Below are positions 14,544-21,195 of a stretch of DNA of 21,195 nucleotides, piece by piece (positions within the stretch are counted from its first letter, which is position 1; each line of letters starts with the position of its first letter). The notes under the pieces are model-generated. The model did not search any database and had not been told where the DNA came from. It saw only the letters and a program-made list of their open reading frames with translations. The DNA is taken from positions 1 through 21,195 of the forward strand of contig DAOWJS010000074.1 in assembly GCA_030640255.1 (NCBI GenBank), read 5' to 3'. The stretch is from Dehalococcoidales bacterium. Lineage in GTDB: Bacteria > Chloroflexota > Dehalococcoidia > Dehalococcoidales > GCA-2688105. The translations under genes and the position numbers were made by a program.

Positions 14544-15646
14544 TGGCAATTAAAACTGAACCTTTTGTTCTCAATTTAGGTCCGGTGCACCCCAGCACTC
14601 ACGGGGTGTTTCGGATGAGGACAACCCTTGATGGGGAAGTCGTGGTAGATATGGAGCCGGTTTTTGGCTATCTACACCGCGGGATTGAGAAGCTGGCTGA
14701 GGAGCGAACCTATACCGGGGTTATTCCGCTGACTGATAGACTGGACTATCTAGCCTCGATGAGTAATACCCTGGCTTATGTTCTAGCCGTGGAAAAGCTG
14801 GCTGGGATTACCGTCCCCGAGCGGGCGGAATACCTGCGGGTTATTATGGCGGAACTACAGCGCATTGCCAGCCACCTGATAGCGGTGGGCGCTTTTTTGA
14901 ATGATTGTGGTGCCTTTATGACCCCTATCCTGTATATGATTCGGGAAAGAGAGAAGATTTTAGACCTGTTTGATATGGTCTGTGGTCAGCGTCTTACCTA
15001 CAACTATATGCGTGTTGGCGGGGTAAGCCACGATATTCCTGACGAGTTTTTACCGGCCCTGGATAAGTTTGTCAACAGGATGCCTGGTTTTATTGATGAG
15101 TATGACCAGCTTCTGAAGAAAAACGAGATACTGCTGGTTCGGGCTAAGGGTGTGGGTATTCTGCCTAAAGAAATGGCTATCAATATTTCCGCCGGCGGTC
15201 CAGTGCTTCGGGGTAGTGGGGTTAAATGGGATATTCGTAAGGCAGACCCCTACTCGGTTTATGACCGCTTTGAATTTGATATTCCCACCGGCACTGTTGG
15301 TGATTGCTATGACCGCTACCGGGTAAGAATAGAGGAGATGCGGCAGAGCGTGCGGATTATTAAGCAAGCCATGGAGCAACTACCATCGGGTGCGGTGAAA
15401 AGTGAGGTGCCCCACCTGATTCGCCCGCCGGTGGGGGAAGCCTATGCGCATATTGAAGCCCCCAAAGGCGAGCTTGGCTTTTATCTGGTCTCAGATAATT
15501 CTATTGCTCCGTATCGCTGTGCTATCCGGGCACCAAGCTTAATCAACCTGACTGCTCTCTGCGATATGGTAAAAGGCTGGAAGGTAGCCGATGCCATAGC
15601 TACCTTTGGTAGCATTGATATTTGTATGGGTGAGGTAGATAGATAG
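14543..15646 (+). CDS. nuoD: NADH-quinone oxidoreductase subunit D
   Basis: 49 kDa-family subunit that forms the quinone pocket with NuoB and derives from the [NiFe]-hydrogenase large subunit; it has lost the metal-binding cysteines. Landmarks are LGPVHPSTHGVFRM (H16, H20), VFGYLHRGIEKLAEER, the quinone-site segment LTDRLDYLASM and the ending FGSIDICMGEVDR. I chose ATG 14543 (367 residues), which overlaps the nuoC stop as TGATG; upstream TTG 14537 and GTG 14540 would add two or one residues. In the standard operon order nuoE, nuoF and nuoG would follow; here nuoH follows directly, with a one-base overlap. Confidence 0.97.
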   Translation: MAIKTEPFVLNLGPVHPSTHGVFRMRTTLDGEVVVDMEPVFGYLHRGIEKLAEERTYTGVIPLTDRLDYLASMSNTLAYVLAVEKLAGITVPERAEYLRVIMAELQRIASHLIAVGAFLNDCGAFMTPILYMIREREKILDLFDMVCGQRLTYNYMRVGGVSHDIPDEFLPALDKFVNRMPGFIDEYDQLLKKNEILLVRAKGVGILPKEMAINISAGGPVLRGSGVKWDIRKADPYSVYDRFEFDIPTGTVGDCYDRYRVRIEEMRQSVRIIKQAMEQLPSGAVKSEVPHLIRPPVGEAYAHIEAPKGELGFYLVSDNSIAPYRCAIRAPSLINLTALCDMVKGWKVADAIATFGSIDICMGEVDR

Positions 15647-16767
15647 TGACTATAGTTGAGACTAGTCTTGGTCCTGGCGGTCGCTTGGCGGCCCTGCCTC
15701 CCGACTGGCCGGGTGGCTACTGGTGGCACTGGTTAGTATTTGTCGTCATAATTCTAATCTTTGTCGTGGTTATGGTTATGGCTTTTATCTATATGGAGCG
15801 GCGGGGCTTGGGACGCCTCCAGGCACGCCTTGGTCCCAACCGAGCTGGACCCTTGGGCATTCTTCAGCCAGTAGCTGATGCCATTAAGGTATTGCTTAAG
15901 GAGGATATTATTCCGGCTAAAGGGGACAAGCTGGTTCACTGGCTGGCGCCGGTGGTTGCCTTTGTCCCGGCATTGATGATTTTTGCCGTAATTCCTTTCC
16001 AGGATGGGGCACTCCTGGTTGACCTTAACATTGGCATCCTTTATATAGTGGCGATTAGCTCAGTGGCGACGGTGGGGGTGTTTATGGCCGGTTGGGCTTC
16101 CAATAATAAATTCTCCCTTCTCGGGGCGATGCGTGATGTCGCTCAGGTGGTGAGTTATGAGATTCCGCTGGTATTATCAATAGCCGGTGTGGTGCTGGTC
16201 GCCGGTTCTCTATCTATGAACGAAATCGTGGAGGCACAGAGCGTGCCGTTTATTTTGTTGCAGCCATTGGGTTTCCTCATCTTTTTTATGGCGGCCTGTG
16301 CCGAGGTTAATCGCACCCCGTTTGACCTCCTGGAGGCTGAATCGGAGATTGTAGCCGGCTTTCATACTGAGTACTCAGGGATGAAGTTTGCCCTCTTTTA
16401 CCTGGTGGAATACACTGAAGTTCTGGCTCTCTCCGCCATAATTACTACCCTTTTCCTCAGTGGCTGGAGGGGACCTCTATTACCCCCGTTTCTCTGGTTT
16501 TTGATTAAGGTGGTGGCGGTTTTCTTCCTGATTTTCTGGGTGCGGAGCACTATACCCCGGTTGAGGATAGACCAGGTGATGGCCTTTGCCTGGAAGTGTC
16601 TCTTACCCCTGGCGTTGATTAACCTGTTTATCACCGGGCTAGAGATAGTGGCTCTGCCTGAGGGTTTACCCTGGTTTTTAATATTGGTCAACATCGCCAT
16701 AATGGTGGTATTGGTCGTTCTATGGTCTGGATTTTTCAAGTTAGGAGGGGGAAGGGTTGAAGTTTGA
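15646..16767 (+). CDS. nuoH: NADH-quinone oxidoreductase subunit H
   Basis: 373-residue membrane subunit that holds the quinone entry channel and couples quinone reduction to the antiporter-like subunits. Evidence is the first-loop signature MERRGLGRLQARLGPNRAGP, the block LLKEDIIPAKGDK, the acidic funnel segment PFDLLEAESEIVAGFHTEYS and WVRSTIPRLRIDQVM near the end, with eight or so hydrophobic helices between. The start is GTG at 15646 (TAGTG overlap with nuoD). The N-terminus has ~25 residues ahead of helix 1. Its stop lies 11 nt inside the following gene. Confidence 0.97.
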   Translation: MTIVETSLGPGGRLAALPPDWPGGYWWHWLVFVVIILIFVVVMVMAFIYMERRGLGRLQARLGPNRAGPLGILQPVADAIKVLLKEDIIPAKGDKLVHWLAPVVAFVPALMIFAVIPFQDGALLVDLNIGILYIVAISSVATVGVFMAGWASNNKFSLLGAMRDVAQVVSYEIPLVLSIAGVVLVAGSLSMNEIVEAQSVPFILLQPLGFLIFFMAACAEVNRTPFDLLEAESEIVAGFHTEYSGMKFALFYLVEYTEVLALSAIITTLFLSGWRGPLLPPFLWFLIKVVAVFFLIFWVRSTIPRLRIDQVMAFAWKCLLPLALINLFITGLEIVALPEGLPWFLILVNIAIMVVLVVLWSGFFKLGGGRVEV

Positions 16768-18679
16768 ACGGTATGGCATTGGCATAGCTAAAGGTATGGC
16801 AGTAACCTTTAGGCACCTGTTCCGTAAGCCGGTTACCACCCAGTATCCTGAGGAGAGGCTTACCGTTTCCCGCCGGACTCGGGGTAATGAGCTTATCTGG
16901 GACAAGGAACGGTGCAGCGGTTGTACCACCTGTGCTCAAAGCTGTCCCCAGGGCACAATTGAGATTGTAACCTCTGGGAATGGGGCAGTCACCGCGCCAT
17001 GTAGCCAGGCTTGTCCTGCAGGGGTGAATATACCTCGTTATGCTCGCTTCATCGCTGATGGTAAGCCTGCTGAGGCAGTAGCTGTTATTCGGGAGAAGAT
17101 ACCCTTCCCCTCAGTCTGTGGTCATGTCTGTGTCCACCCTTGTGAGGCTAAGTGCCAGCGGGCTCAGCTTGATGAGGCTATTGATATTCGTGTTCTCAAG
17201 CGGTTTGCCACCGAGCATGATACCGGGCTATGGAAAGTAAACTCCAAGGTTGCCCCGGCTACCGGCAAGCGTGTTGCCATTATCGGTTCGGGGCCAGCCG
17301 GGCTGACCGCAGCCTATTACCTGGCTAAGCTCGGTCACTCGGTGACTGTCTTTGAAGCGTTACCGGAGCCGGGTGGTATGATGCGCGTTGGTATCCCTGA
17401 CTATCGGCTGTCAAAGGATATACTCAGGGCTGAGATTGAGGAGATAAAAGACGTTGGCGTTGAGATAAAGACAAATACCAGGGTGGATTCCATAGACCGG
17501 CTCTTGGAGCAGGGTTATAACGCTATCTTTTTAGCTATCGGGGCGCACCAGGGTATCAGGATGGGCATTGAGGGGGAAGACAGCCCGGGGGTGATGGAGT
17601 GTGTTTCCTTTTTGAGGGACGTGAGTTTGGGCAGAGAGGTAAAAGTTGGAAGTAGAGTAGCTGTTATTGGTGGCGGTAACGCAGCTATAGATTCGGCGCG
17701 AACTGCGCTTCGGCTTGGAGCTAAGGAGGTGACTATTCTCTATCGCCGGACTCAGGTTGAGATGCCAGCTAACCCGGAAGAGGTTGAAGCGGCTCTGGCT
17801 GAGGGAGTGAAGATTTACTTCCTGGCAGCACCATCAAGAATTATTAGTCAAGATGGTGAGCTACAGTTGGAGTGCATTCGTATGCAGTTAGGCGCCATAG
17901 ATGCCAGCGGCAGGCGGCGACCTGAGCCAATCAAAGGCAGCGAGTTTACCATGAGCTTTGATAATGTTATAGCTGCTATTGGTCAGCGTCCAGAGATTCC
18001 CGATAAGTTTGGCTTACCTATCGGTCGGGGAAATACAATTCAAGCTGACCCTGATACCCTTGCCACTGACCGGGAGGGCATTTTTGCTGGTGGTGATGTG
18101 GTGACGGGACCGGCTTCGGTCATTGAAGCCATTGCTGATGGACGACAGGTAGCCATCTCTATAGACAAATACCTGGGTGGTGAGGGGATAATTGAAGAAA
18201 CGCTGGCACCACCTGAAGCGGGAGCCACTCCACTCAAGAAAACTAGGGAGGGGTGGCGCCCCCAGATATCCACCCTCTCGCTTAGCCAGCGGCTTAGCAG
18301 CTTTGCCGAGGTAGAGCTTGGGCTGAGTGAAGAGATGGCGGTTAAAGAGGCAAAGCGGTGCCTAAAGTGTGACCTCGCCTATGGGGTAGACAAGTTCGAG
18401 GTGGATATTGGATATTGTATATTTTGTGGCTTGTGCGTTGAGGCTTGCCCTCGTAATGCTTTGTTTATGGGTTATGATTATGAGCGGGCTAGGTATCGGC
18501 GAGGTGAACTAGTAATGGCTAAGGAGGATTTGTTGCTATCAGATGAGAAGCAGCCTAGTGGTTATGCCCGACCTAAAGTTGAGGCAGCCTTGCCCCAACA
18601 GACCTTGCTCCTTGACCGAGCTGAATACCTTGATAAGGTGAAAAAGAGATGGGACTTGAGATTGCCTTTTGGGCTTTAG
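16757..18679 (+). CDS. nuoI: Chimeric NuoI: complex I 2[4Fe-4S] subunit with a GltD-like FAD/NAD(P) oxidoreductase inserted between its two cluster motifs
   Basis: 640 residues. Residues 1-75 are the NuoI N-half: amphipathic anchor (FRHLFRKPVTTQYPEER) and motif C53-x2-C56-x2-C59-x3-C63-P. Residues ~77-545 are a GltD-like module: Cys-rich helical domain (C82, C86, C121, C125, C129, C133), FAD Rossmann fold (VAIIGSGPAGLTAAYYLA, 173-190), NAD(P) fold (VAVIGGGNAAIDSA, 301-314), YRR at 329-331 expected to favour NADPH, the FAD block GIFAGGDVVTGPASVIEA (441-458) and the RCLKC remnant (534-538). Residues ~545-640 are the NuoI C-half: motif C554-x2-C557-x2-C560-x3-C564-P and YERARYRRGELVMAKEDLLL. The NuoI halves sum to ~170 residues, a normal NuoI. 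Start is TTG 16757, 8 nt after AGGAGG. Inferred role: NAD(P)H input to a complex I lacking NuoEFG. Confidence 0.92.
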   Translation: MKFERYGIGIAKGMAVTFRHLFRKPVTTQYPEERLTVSRRTRGNELIWDKERCSGCTTCAQSCPQGTIEIVTSGNGAVTAPCSQACPAGVNIPRYARFIADGKPAEAVAVIREKIPFPSVCGHVCVHPCEAKCQRAQLDEAIDIRVLKRFATEHDTGLWKVNSKVAPATGKRVAIIGSGPAGLTAAYYLAKLGHSVTVFEALPEPGGMMRVGIPDYRLSKDILRAEIEEIKDVGVEIKTNTRVDSIDRLLEQGYNAIFLAIGAHQGIRMGIEGEDSPGVMECVSFLRDVSLGREVKVGSRVAVIGGGNAAIDSARTALRLGAKEVTILYRRTQVEMPANPEEVEAALAEGVKIYFLAAPSRIISQDGELQLECIRMQLGAIDASGRRRPEPIKGSEFTMSFDNVIAAIGQRPEIPDKFGLPIGRGNTIQADPDTLATDREGIFAGGDVVTGPASVIEAIADGRQVAISIDKYLGGEGIIEETLAPPEAGATPLKKTREGWRPQISTLSLSQRLSSFAEVELGLSEEMAVKEAKRCLKCDLAYGVDKFEVDIGYCIFCGLCVEACPRNALFMGYDYERARYRRGELVMAKEDLLLSDEKQPSGYARPKVEAALPQQTLLLDRAEYLDKVKKRWDLRLPFGL

Positions 18680-19137
18680 CCATAGTAGGTGTAGTGGCCG
18701 CTTTAGCCGTGGTTTTGCTCCGCGATGTTTTCCGGGCGGCTCTCTCTCTGGTTCTTTGCTTCCTAGCTGTGGCTGGAATCTATGTTACCCTCAGTGCCGA
18801 CTTTCTGGCGGCGGTTCAGGTTCTGGTTTATGTTGGCGCTATATCGGTATTAATTATTTTGGCTATTATGCTAACCAGAGAGGTTCAGCGGGGTAGTCCC
18901 TCCAATAGATTACGACTCCCGGCTTTTGTGGTGGCTATTTTATTTTTCGGTGCGGTGGTCTTTGCCATGGTTAATACCCCGTGGCAGGTAGTTGATGTAC
19001 CTCCTCTGGAGCCTACCACCTCAGCCCTGGCTTTTAAGCTTTTTGGTGAAGGTGGCTTTATTTTACCGGTAGAGATTGCCCCGGTTTTGCTGTTAGCTGC
19101 CATTTTGGGGGCAATCGTTTTAGTGAGGGAGAAGTAG
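18649..19137 (+). CDS. nuoJ: NADH-quinone oxidoreductase subunit J
   Basis: 162-residue membrane subunit with five helices. Recognised from LRDVFRAALSLVLCFLAVAGIYVTLSADFLAA and the pi-bulge helix VQVLVYVGAISVLIILAIML, whose movement is part of the coupling cycle in complex I, and from the C-terminal ILGAIVLVREK. The ATG at 18649 lies 31 nt inside the end of the chimeric nuoI. The operon position between nuoI and nuoK is the standard one. Confidence 0.95.
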   Translation: MGLEIAFWALAIVGVVAALAVVLLRDVFRAALSLVLCFLAVAGIYVTLSADFLAAVQVLVYVGAISVLIILAIMLTREVQRGSPSNRLRLPAFVVAILFFGAVVFAMVNTPWQVVDVPPLEPTTSALAFKLFGEGGFILPVEIAPVLLLAAILGAIVLVREK

Positions 19138-19141
19138 ACAA

Positions 19142-19453
19142 GTGTCTATAGGTTTAGAGCATTACCTTATACTGTCAGCCATCTTATTTTCTATCGGGCT
19201 GTATGGCGCCCTGGCTAAGCGCAACGCCATAGTTATCCTGATGTCTATTGAGCTCATGCTTAATGCAGTAAATATTGCTATGGTTGCCTTCTCCCGGTAT
19301 ATTGTGCCCTTGCTGCTTACCGGGCAGGTTTTTGCCCTGTTCATTATGGTGGTGGCGGCGGCTGAGGTAGCCGTGGGCTTAGCCATAATAATAGCTATCT
19401 ATCGCAGCCGTGAAACTATAGATGCCACCGAAGTCAATCTGATGAAATGGTAG
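19142..19453 (+). CDS. nuoK: NADH-quinone oxidoreductase subunit K
   Basis: 103-residue, three-helix membrane subunit related to MrpC. The sequence GLEHYLILSAILFSIGLYGALAKRNAIVILMSIELMLNAVNI carries the conserved helix-2 Glu (in SIELMLN), and a second Glu in helix 3 (VVAAAEVAVGLAI); both belong to the proton-path chain. It starts with GTG at 19142, 4 nt after the nuoJ stop. Confidence 0.97.
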   Translation: MSIGLEHYLILSAILFSIGLYGALAKRNAIVILMSIELMLNAVNIAMVAFSRYIVPLLLTGQVFALFIMVVAAAEVAVGLAIIIAIYRSRETIDATEVNLMKW

Positions 19454-19457
19454 TTCG

Positions 19458-19522
19458 GGTTATTTAGGGTAGAGTGAAAGGTTATTTAGGGTAGGTGAAA
19501 GGTTATTTAGGGTAGAGTGAAG
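19458..19522. repeat. Three tandem copies of a 21-22 nt repeat after nuoK
   Basis: The unit begins GGTTATTTAGGGTAG and ends GTGAAA or GTGAAG. Copies are at 19458-19479 (22 nt), 19480-19500 (21 nt, lacking one AG-repeat base) and 19501-19522 (22 nt). The array starts 5 nt after the nuoK stop and runs straight into the two-hairpin element. Confidence 0.9.
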
Positions 19523-19591
19523 GGGCGAAGCCCCTTCAAAACCAATCCCTCCCCCTCTCCTTTGAAGGAGAGGGGGATACAGGGGGTGAGG
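19520..19591. repeat. Two-hairpin dispersed element, copy 2, inside the nuo operon
   Basis: First hairpin: AAGGGGC (19520-19526), loop GAA, GCCCCTT (19530-19536). Second: CCCCCTCTCCTT (19551-19562), loop TG, AAGGAGAGGGGG (19565-19576), 12 perfect pairs, followed by ATACAGGGGGT. It shares the GGGGCGAAGCCCC core and overall order with copy 1 at 2882-2950, but its second stem differs at both strands in a pair-preserving way. It could slow or process the nuo mRNA between nuoK and nuoL. Confidence 0.87.
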
Positions 19592-19640
19592 TAGATATTA
19601 TGATGCCTGAATATGGTTTGGGAAGGGATAGGGGCTCACG

Positions 19641-19835
19641 ATGTGGGTAGAGGTTAAGAGAGCCAACAATCTGATGCTGGCGGAGATGTGGAAGGAACTC
19701 TTTGAGGGCGAAGGGATACCGACTCATATTTTGCCGGCCTCTGGTGAGGCTCCGGGTCGGGAGCTAACTACCTATCTTGTCCTGGTGCCTCAAGATAAAC
19801 GACATGTGATTAATGAGGTGTTACGGAAGCTGTGA
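19641..19835 (+). CDS. Small conserved-looking protein between nuoK and nuoL, possibly DUF2007-like
   Basis: 64 residues, soluble. The pattern WVEVKRANNLMLAEMWKELF, GEGIPTHILP, then TYLVLVPQDKRHVINEVLRKL resembles the small alpha-beta DUF2007 (putative signal-transducing) proteins: a first strand, a helix that picks a monomer, a GIP turn, a strand ending in V-P and a C-terminal helix. Its function is unknown and this match is by eye. ATG 19641 has a GGGG tract about 9 nt upstream. Its TGA overlaps the nuoL GTG, so nuoL translation is probably coupled to it. It has no counterpart in the standard nuo operon. Confidence 0.68.
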   Translation: MWVEVKRANNLMLAEMWKELFEGEGIPTHILPASGEAPGRELTTYLVLVPQDKRHVINEVLRKL

Positions 19836-21195
19836 TACCATATCAATTAGTCTGGCTTATTTTTCTGCTACCACTGTTCTCATTTATCATAGTATCTCTA
19901 TTTTTCCGCCCTTTTCTGAATCATAAGCCCAAGCTCGGCGGCTATATTGCCATTGCTTCTATCCTTGGTTCCCTTATTCTATCGGTCTGGGCACTAATGA
20001 GTGTAATGGCTACCCCGGGTCATGAGCTACCGATACCAGATATAAGCTGGGTAATTATTGAGGGTGGGGTTACCATTAACCTCGGGCTGATACTGGATTC
20101 CCTAACCGCAGTGATGCTCATTGTGGTTACGGTAGTCAGCCTGATGGTTCAGATTTACTCGCAGGGTTATATGGATGGCGACCCCGGTTATCACCGCTAT
20201 TTTGCCTTTATGTCGCTGTTTACCGCCGCCATGCTGGGCGTGGTTCTGGCGAGCAATCTACTTTTCCTATATGTATTCTGGGAGCTGGTTGGTTTATGTT
20301 CTTATCTCCTTATCGGCTTTTGGTTTCATAAGCCGGAAGCCGCCAATGCGGCTAAGAAGGCGTTTATTGTTACCCGGCTCGGCGACTTTGGCTTTTTAGC
20401 CGCTATCCTGGCTCTCTACTTCAATACCGGCACCTTTGATATTGCTGAGCTTCATGGTTTAGCTGTAGCCGGAGTTCTAACCGGCACCACTCTTACCTGG
20501 GTGGCTATTGGTATCTTTTCCGGTGCTGTGGGCAAGTCGGCTCAGTTCCCGCTCCATGTATGGCTGCCCGACGCTATGGAGGGTCCGACGCCGGTCAGTG
20601 CCTTAATCCATGCTGCCACCATGGTGGCGGCGGGCGTCTTTCTGGTCGCCCGCACCTTTCCCCTCTTTGCCCACTCAGTGGAAGCGGTGACCACGGTGGC
20701 TATCATCGGCGGCTTTACCGCTATCTTTGCCGCCAGCATGGGATTGGTAATGACTGATATTAAGCGGGTTCTGGCCTATTCTACTATCAGCCAGCTGGGC
20801 TATATGATGCTGGGGCTGGGCACCGGCGGCATAGCTATTGGTATTTTCCACCTGTTGAATCATGCCTTCTTCAAGGCACTGCTGGTTCTTGGGGCGGGTA
20901 GTGTAAATCACGCCACCGGCACCTTTGATATCCGTCAGATGGGAGGACTACGCCGGGTGATGCCGTGGACCTATGCCACCTTTGTTATCGCTGCGCTGAG
21001 CATCGCTGGTATCTGGCCCCTTTCCGGGTTCTGGAGCAAGGACGAGATATTAATCAGTTCCCTGGCAACCCAGCCAATCTTATTTGCTCTAGCCATGATA
21101 ACCGTGTTTATGACCGCCTTTTATATGTTCCGAGTGGTGTTTCTTACCTTCGGTGGTGAGTATCATGGTGGCAGCCCTGAAGCTCACGGTAAGCC
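19832..21195 (+). CDS. nuoL: NADH-quinone oxidoreductase subunit L (3' truncated by window)
   Basis: Antiporter-like proton-pumping subunit; 454 residues are visible and the frame is still open at the window end. It begins with GTG at 19832, overlapping the preceding TGA, and reads VIPYQLVWLIFLLPLFSF. Key coupling residues are present: E151 in FWELVGLCSYLLIGFW, K235 in AVGKSAQFPLHVWLPDAMEG and H260 in ALIHAATMVAAGVFL, with LLNHAFFKALLVLGAGSV further on. These correspond to E144, K229 and H254 of E. coli NuoL. GTPVSALIH-type antiporter signatures and GIWPLSGFWSKDEIL confirm NuoL rather than NuoM or NuoN. nuoM and nuoN presumably follow. Confidence 0.96.
   Translation, partial: MIPYQLVWLIFLLPLFSFIIVSLFFRPFLNHKPKLGGYIAIASILGSLILSVWALMSVMATPGHELPIPDISWVIIEGGVTINLGLILDSLTAVMLIVVTVVSLMVQIYSQGYMDGDPGYHRYFAFMSLFTAAMLGVVLASNLLFLYVFWELVGLCSYLLIGFWFHKPEAANAAKKAFIVTRLGDFGFLAAILALYFNTGTFDIAELHGLAVAGVLTGTTLTWVAIGIFSGAVGKSAQFPLHVWLPDAMEGPTPVSALIHAATMVAAGVFLVARTFPLFAHSVEAVTTVAIIGGFTAIFAASMGLVMTDIKRVLAYSTISQLGYMMLGLGTGGIAIGIFHLLNHAFFKALLVLGAGSVNHATGTFDIRQMGGLRRVMPWTYATFVIAALSIAGIWPLSGFWSKDEILISSLATQPILFALAMITVFMTAFYMFRVVFLTFGGEYHGGSPEAHGK

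Noticed and set aside
16757..18679. Reading the 640-residue protein simply as a GltD-like enzyme with a C-terminal ferredoxin
   Set aside because: Such proteins are common, but here the N-terminal anchor (FRHLFRKPVTTQYPEER), the C-terminal YERARYRRGELVMAKEDLLL and the position between nuoH and nuoJ are all specific to NuoI.

Overview
This window looks like a chromosomal piece from a Chloroflexota bacterium, most likely of the class Dehalococcoidia. The main reason is a complex I operon in the order A-B-C-D-H-I-J-K-L with no nuoE, nuoF or nuoG, the arrangement known from Dehalococcoides. This placement is inferred from gene content only; no 16S rRNA gene is present. Start codons are mixed ATG, GTG and TTG, and genes are tightly packed, often with 1-11 nt overlaps.

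Layout. 1-1305: C-terminal part of a ClpC-type protease chaperone, then a DedA/VTT membrane protein, then (opposite strand) a cyclophilin lipoprotein. 2565-3049: a gene-free stretch of stacked repeats. 3050-5657: tRNA-Ala(GGC) and leuS. 5670-6718: proC and a YggT-family gene. 6869-10760: a GbsR/MarR-like regulator behind a perfect-consensus promoter, followed by a MacA-like lipoprotein, a MacB-like ATPase and a MacB-like permease, which together make an exporter operon. 10800-11285: a CvpA-like protein. 11430-12738 (minus strand): rsmD, coaD and a 2[4Fe-4S] ferredoxin in one operon. 12974 to the end: nuoA, B, C, D, H, a chimeric nuoI, J, K, a small unrecognised gene, and nuoL, which runs off the window.

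The most striking object is the 640-residue protein in the nuoI slot (16757-18679). Its first ~75 residues are the first half of NuoI with the first Cx2Cx2Cx3CP motif. Its last ~95 residues are the second half of NuoI with the second motif. Between them sits a complete GltD-like FAD/NAD(P) oxidoreductase of ~470 residues. Removing the insert leaves a normal-length NuoI. Because the operon lacks the NADH-input module NuoEFG, the simplest reading is a complex I whose NAD(P)H dehydrogenase has been built into the subunit carrying clusters N6a/N6b. NuoA in the same operon also has an unusual ~50-residue loop built of short repeats.

A second theme is non-coding repeats. A two-hairpin element occurs once upstream of tRNA-Ala and once inside the nuo operon between nuoK and nuoL, with compensating changes in its stems, and each copy is preceded by a different short tandem repeat.
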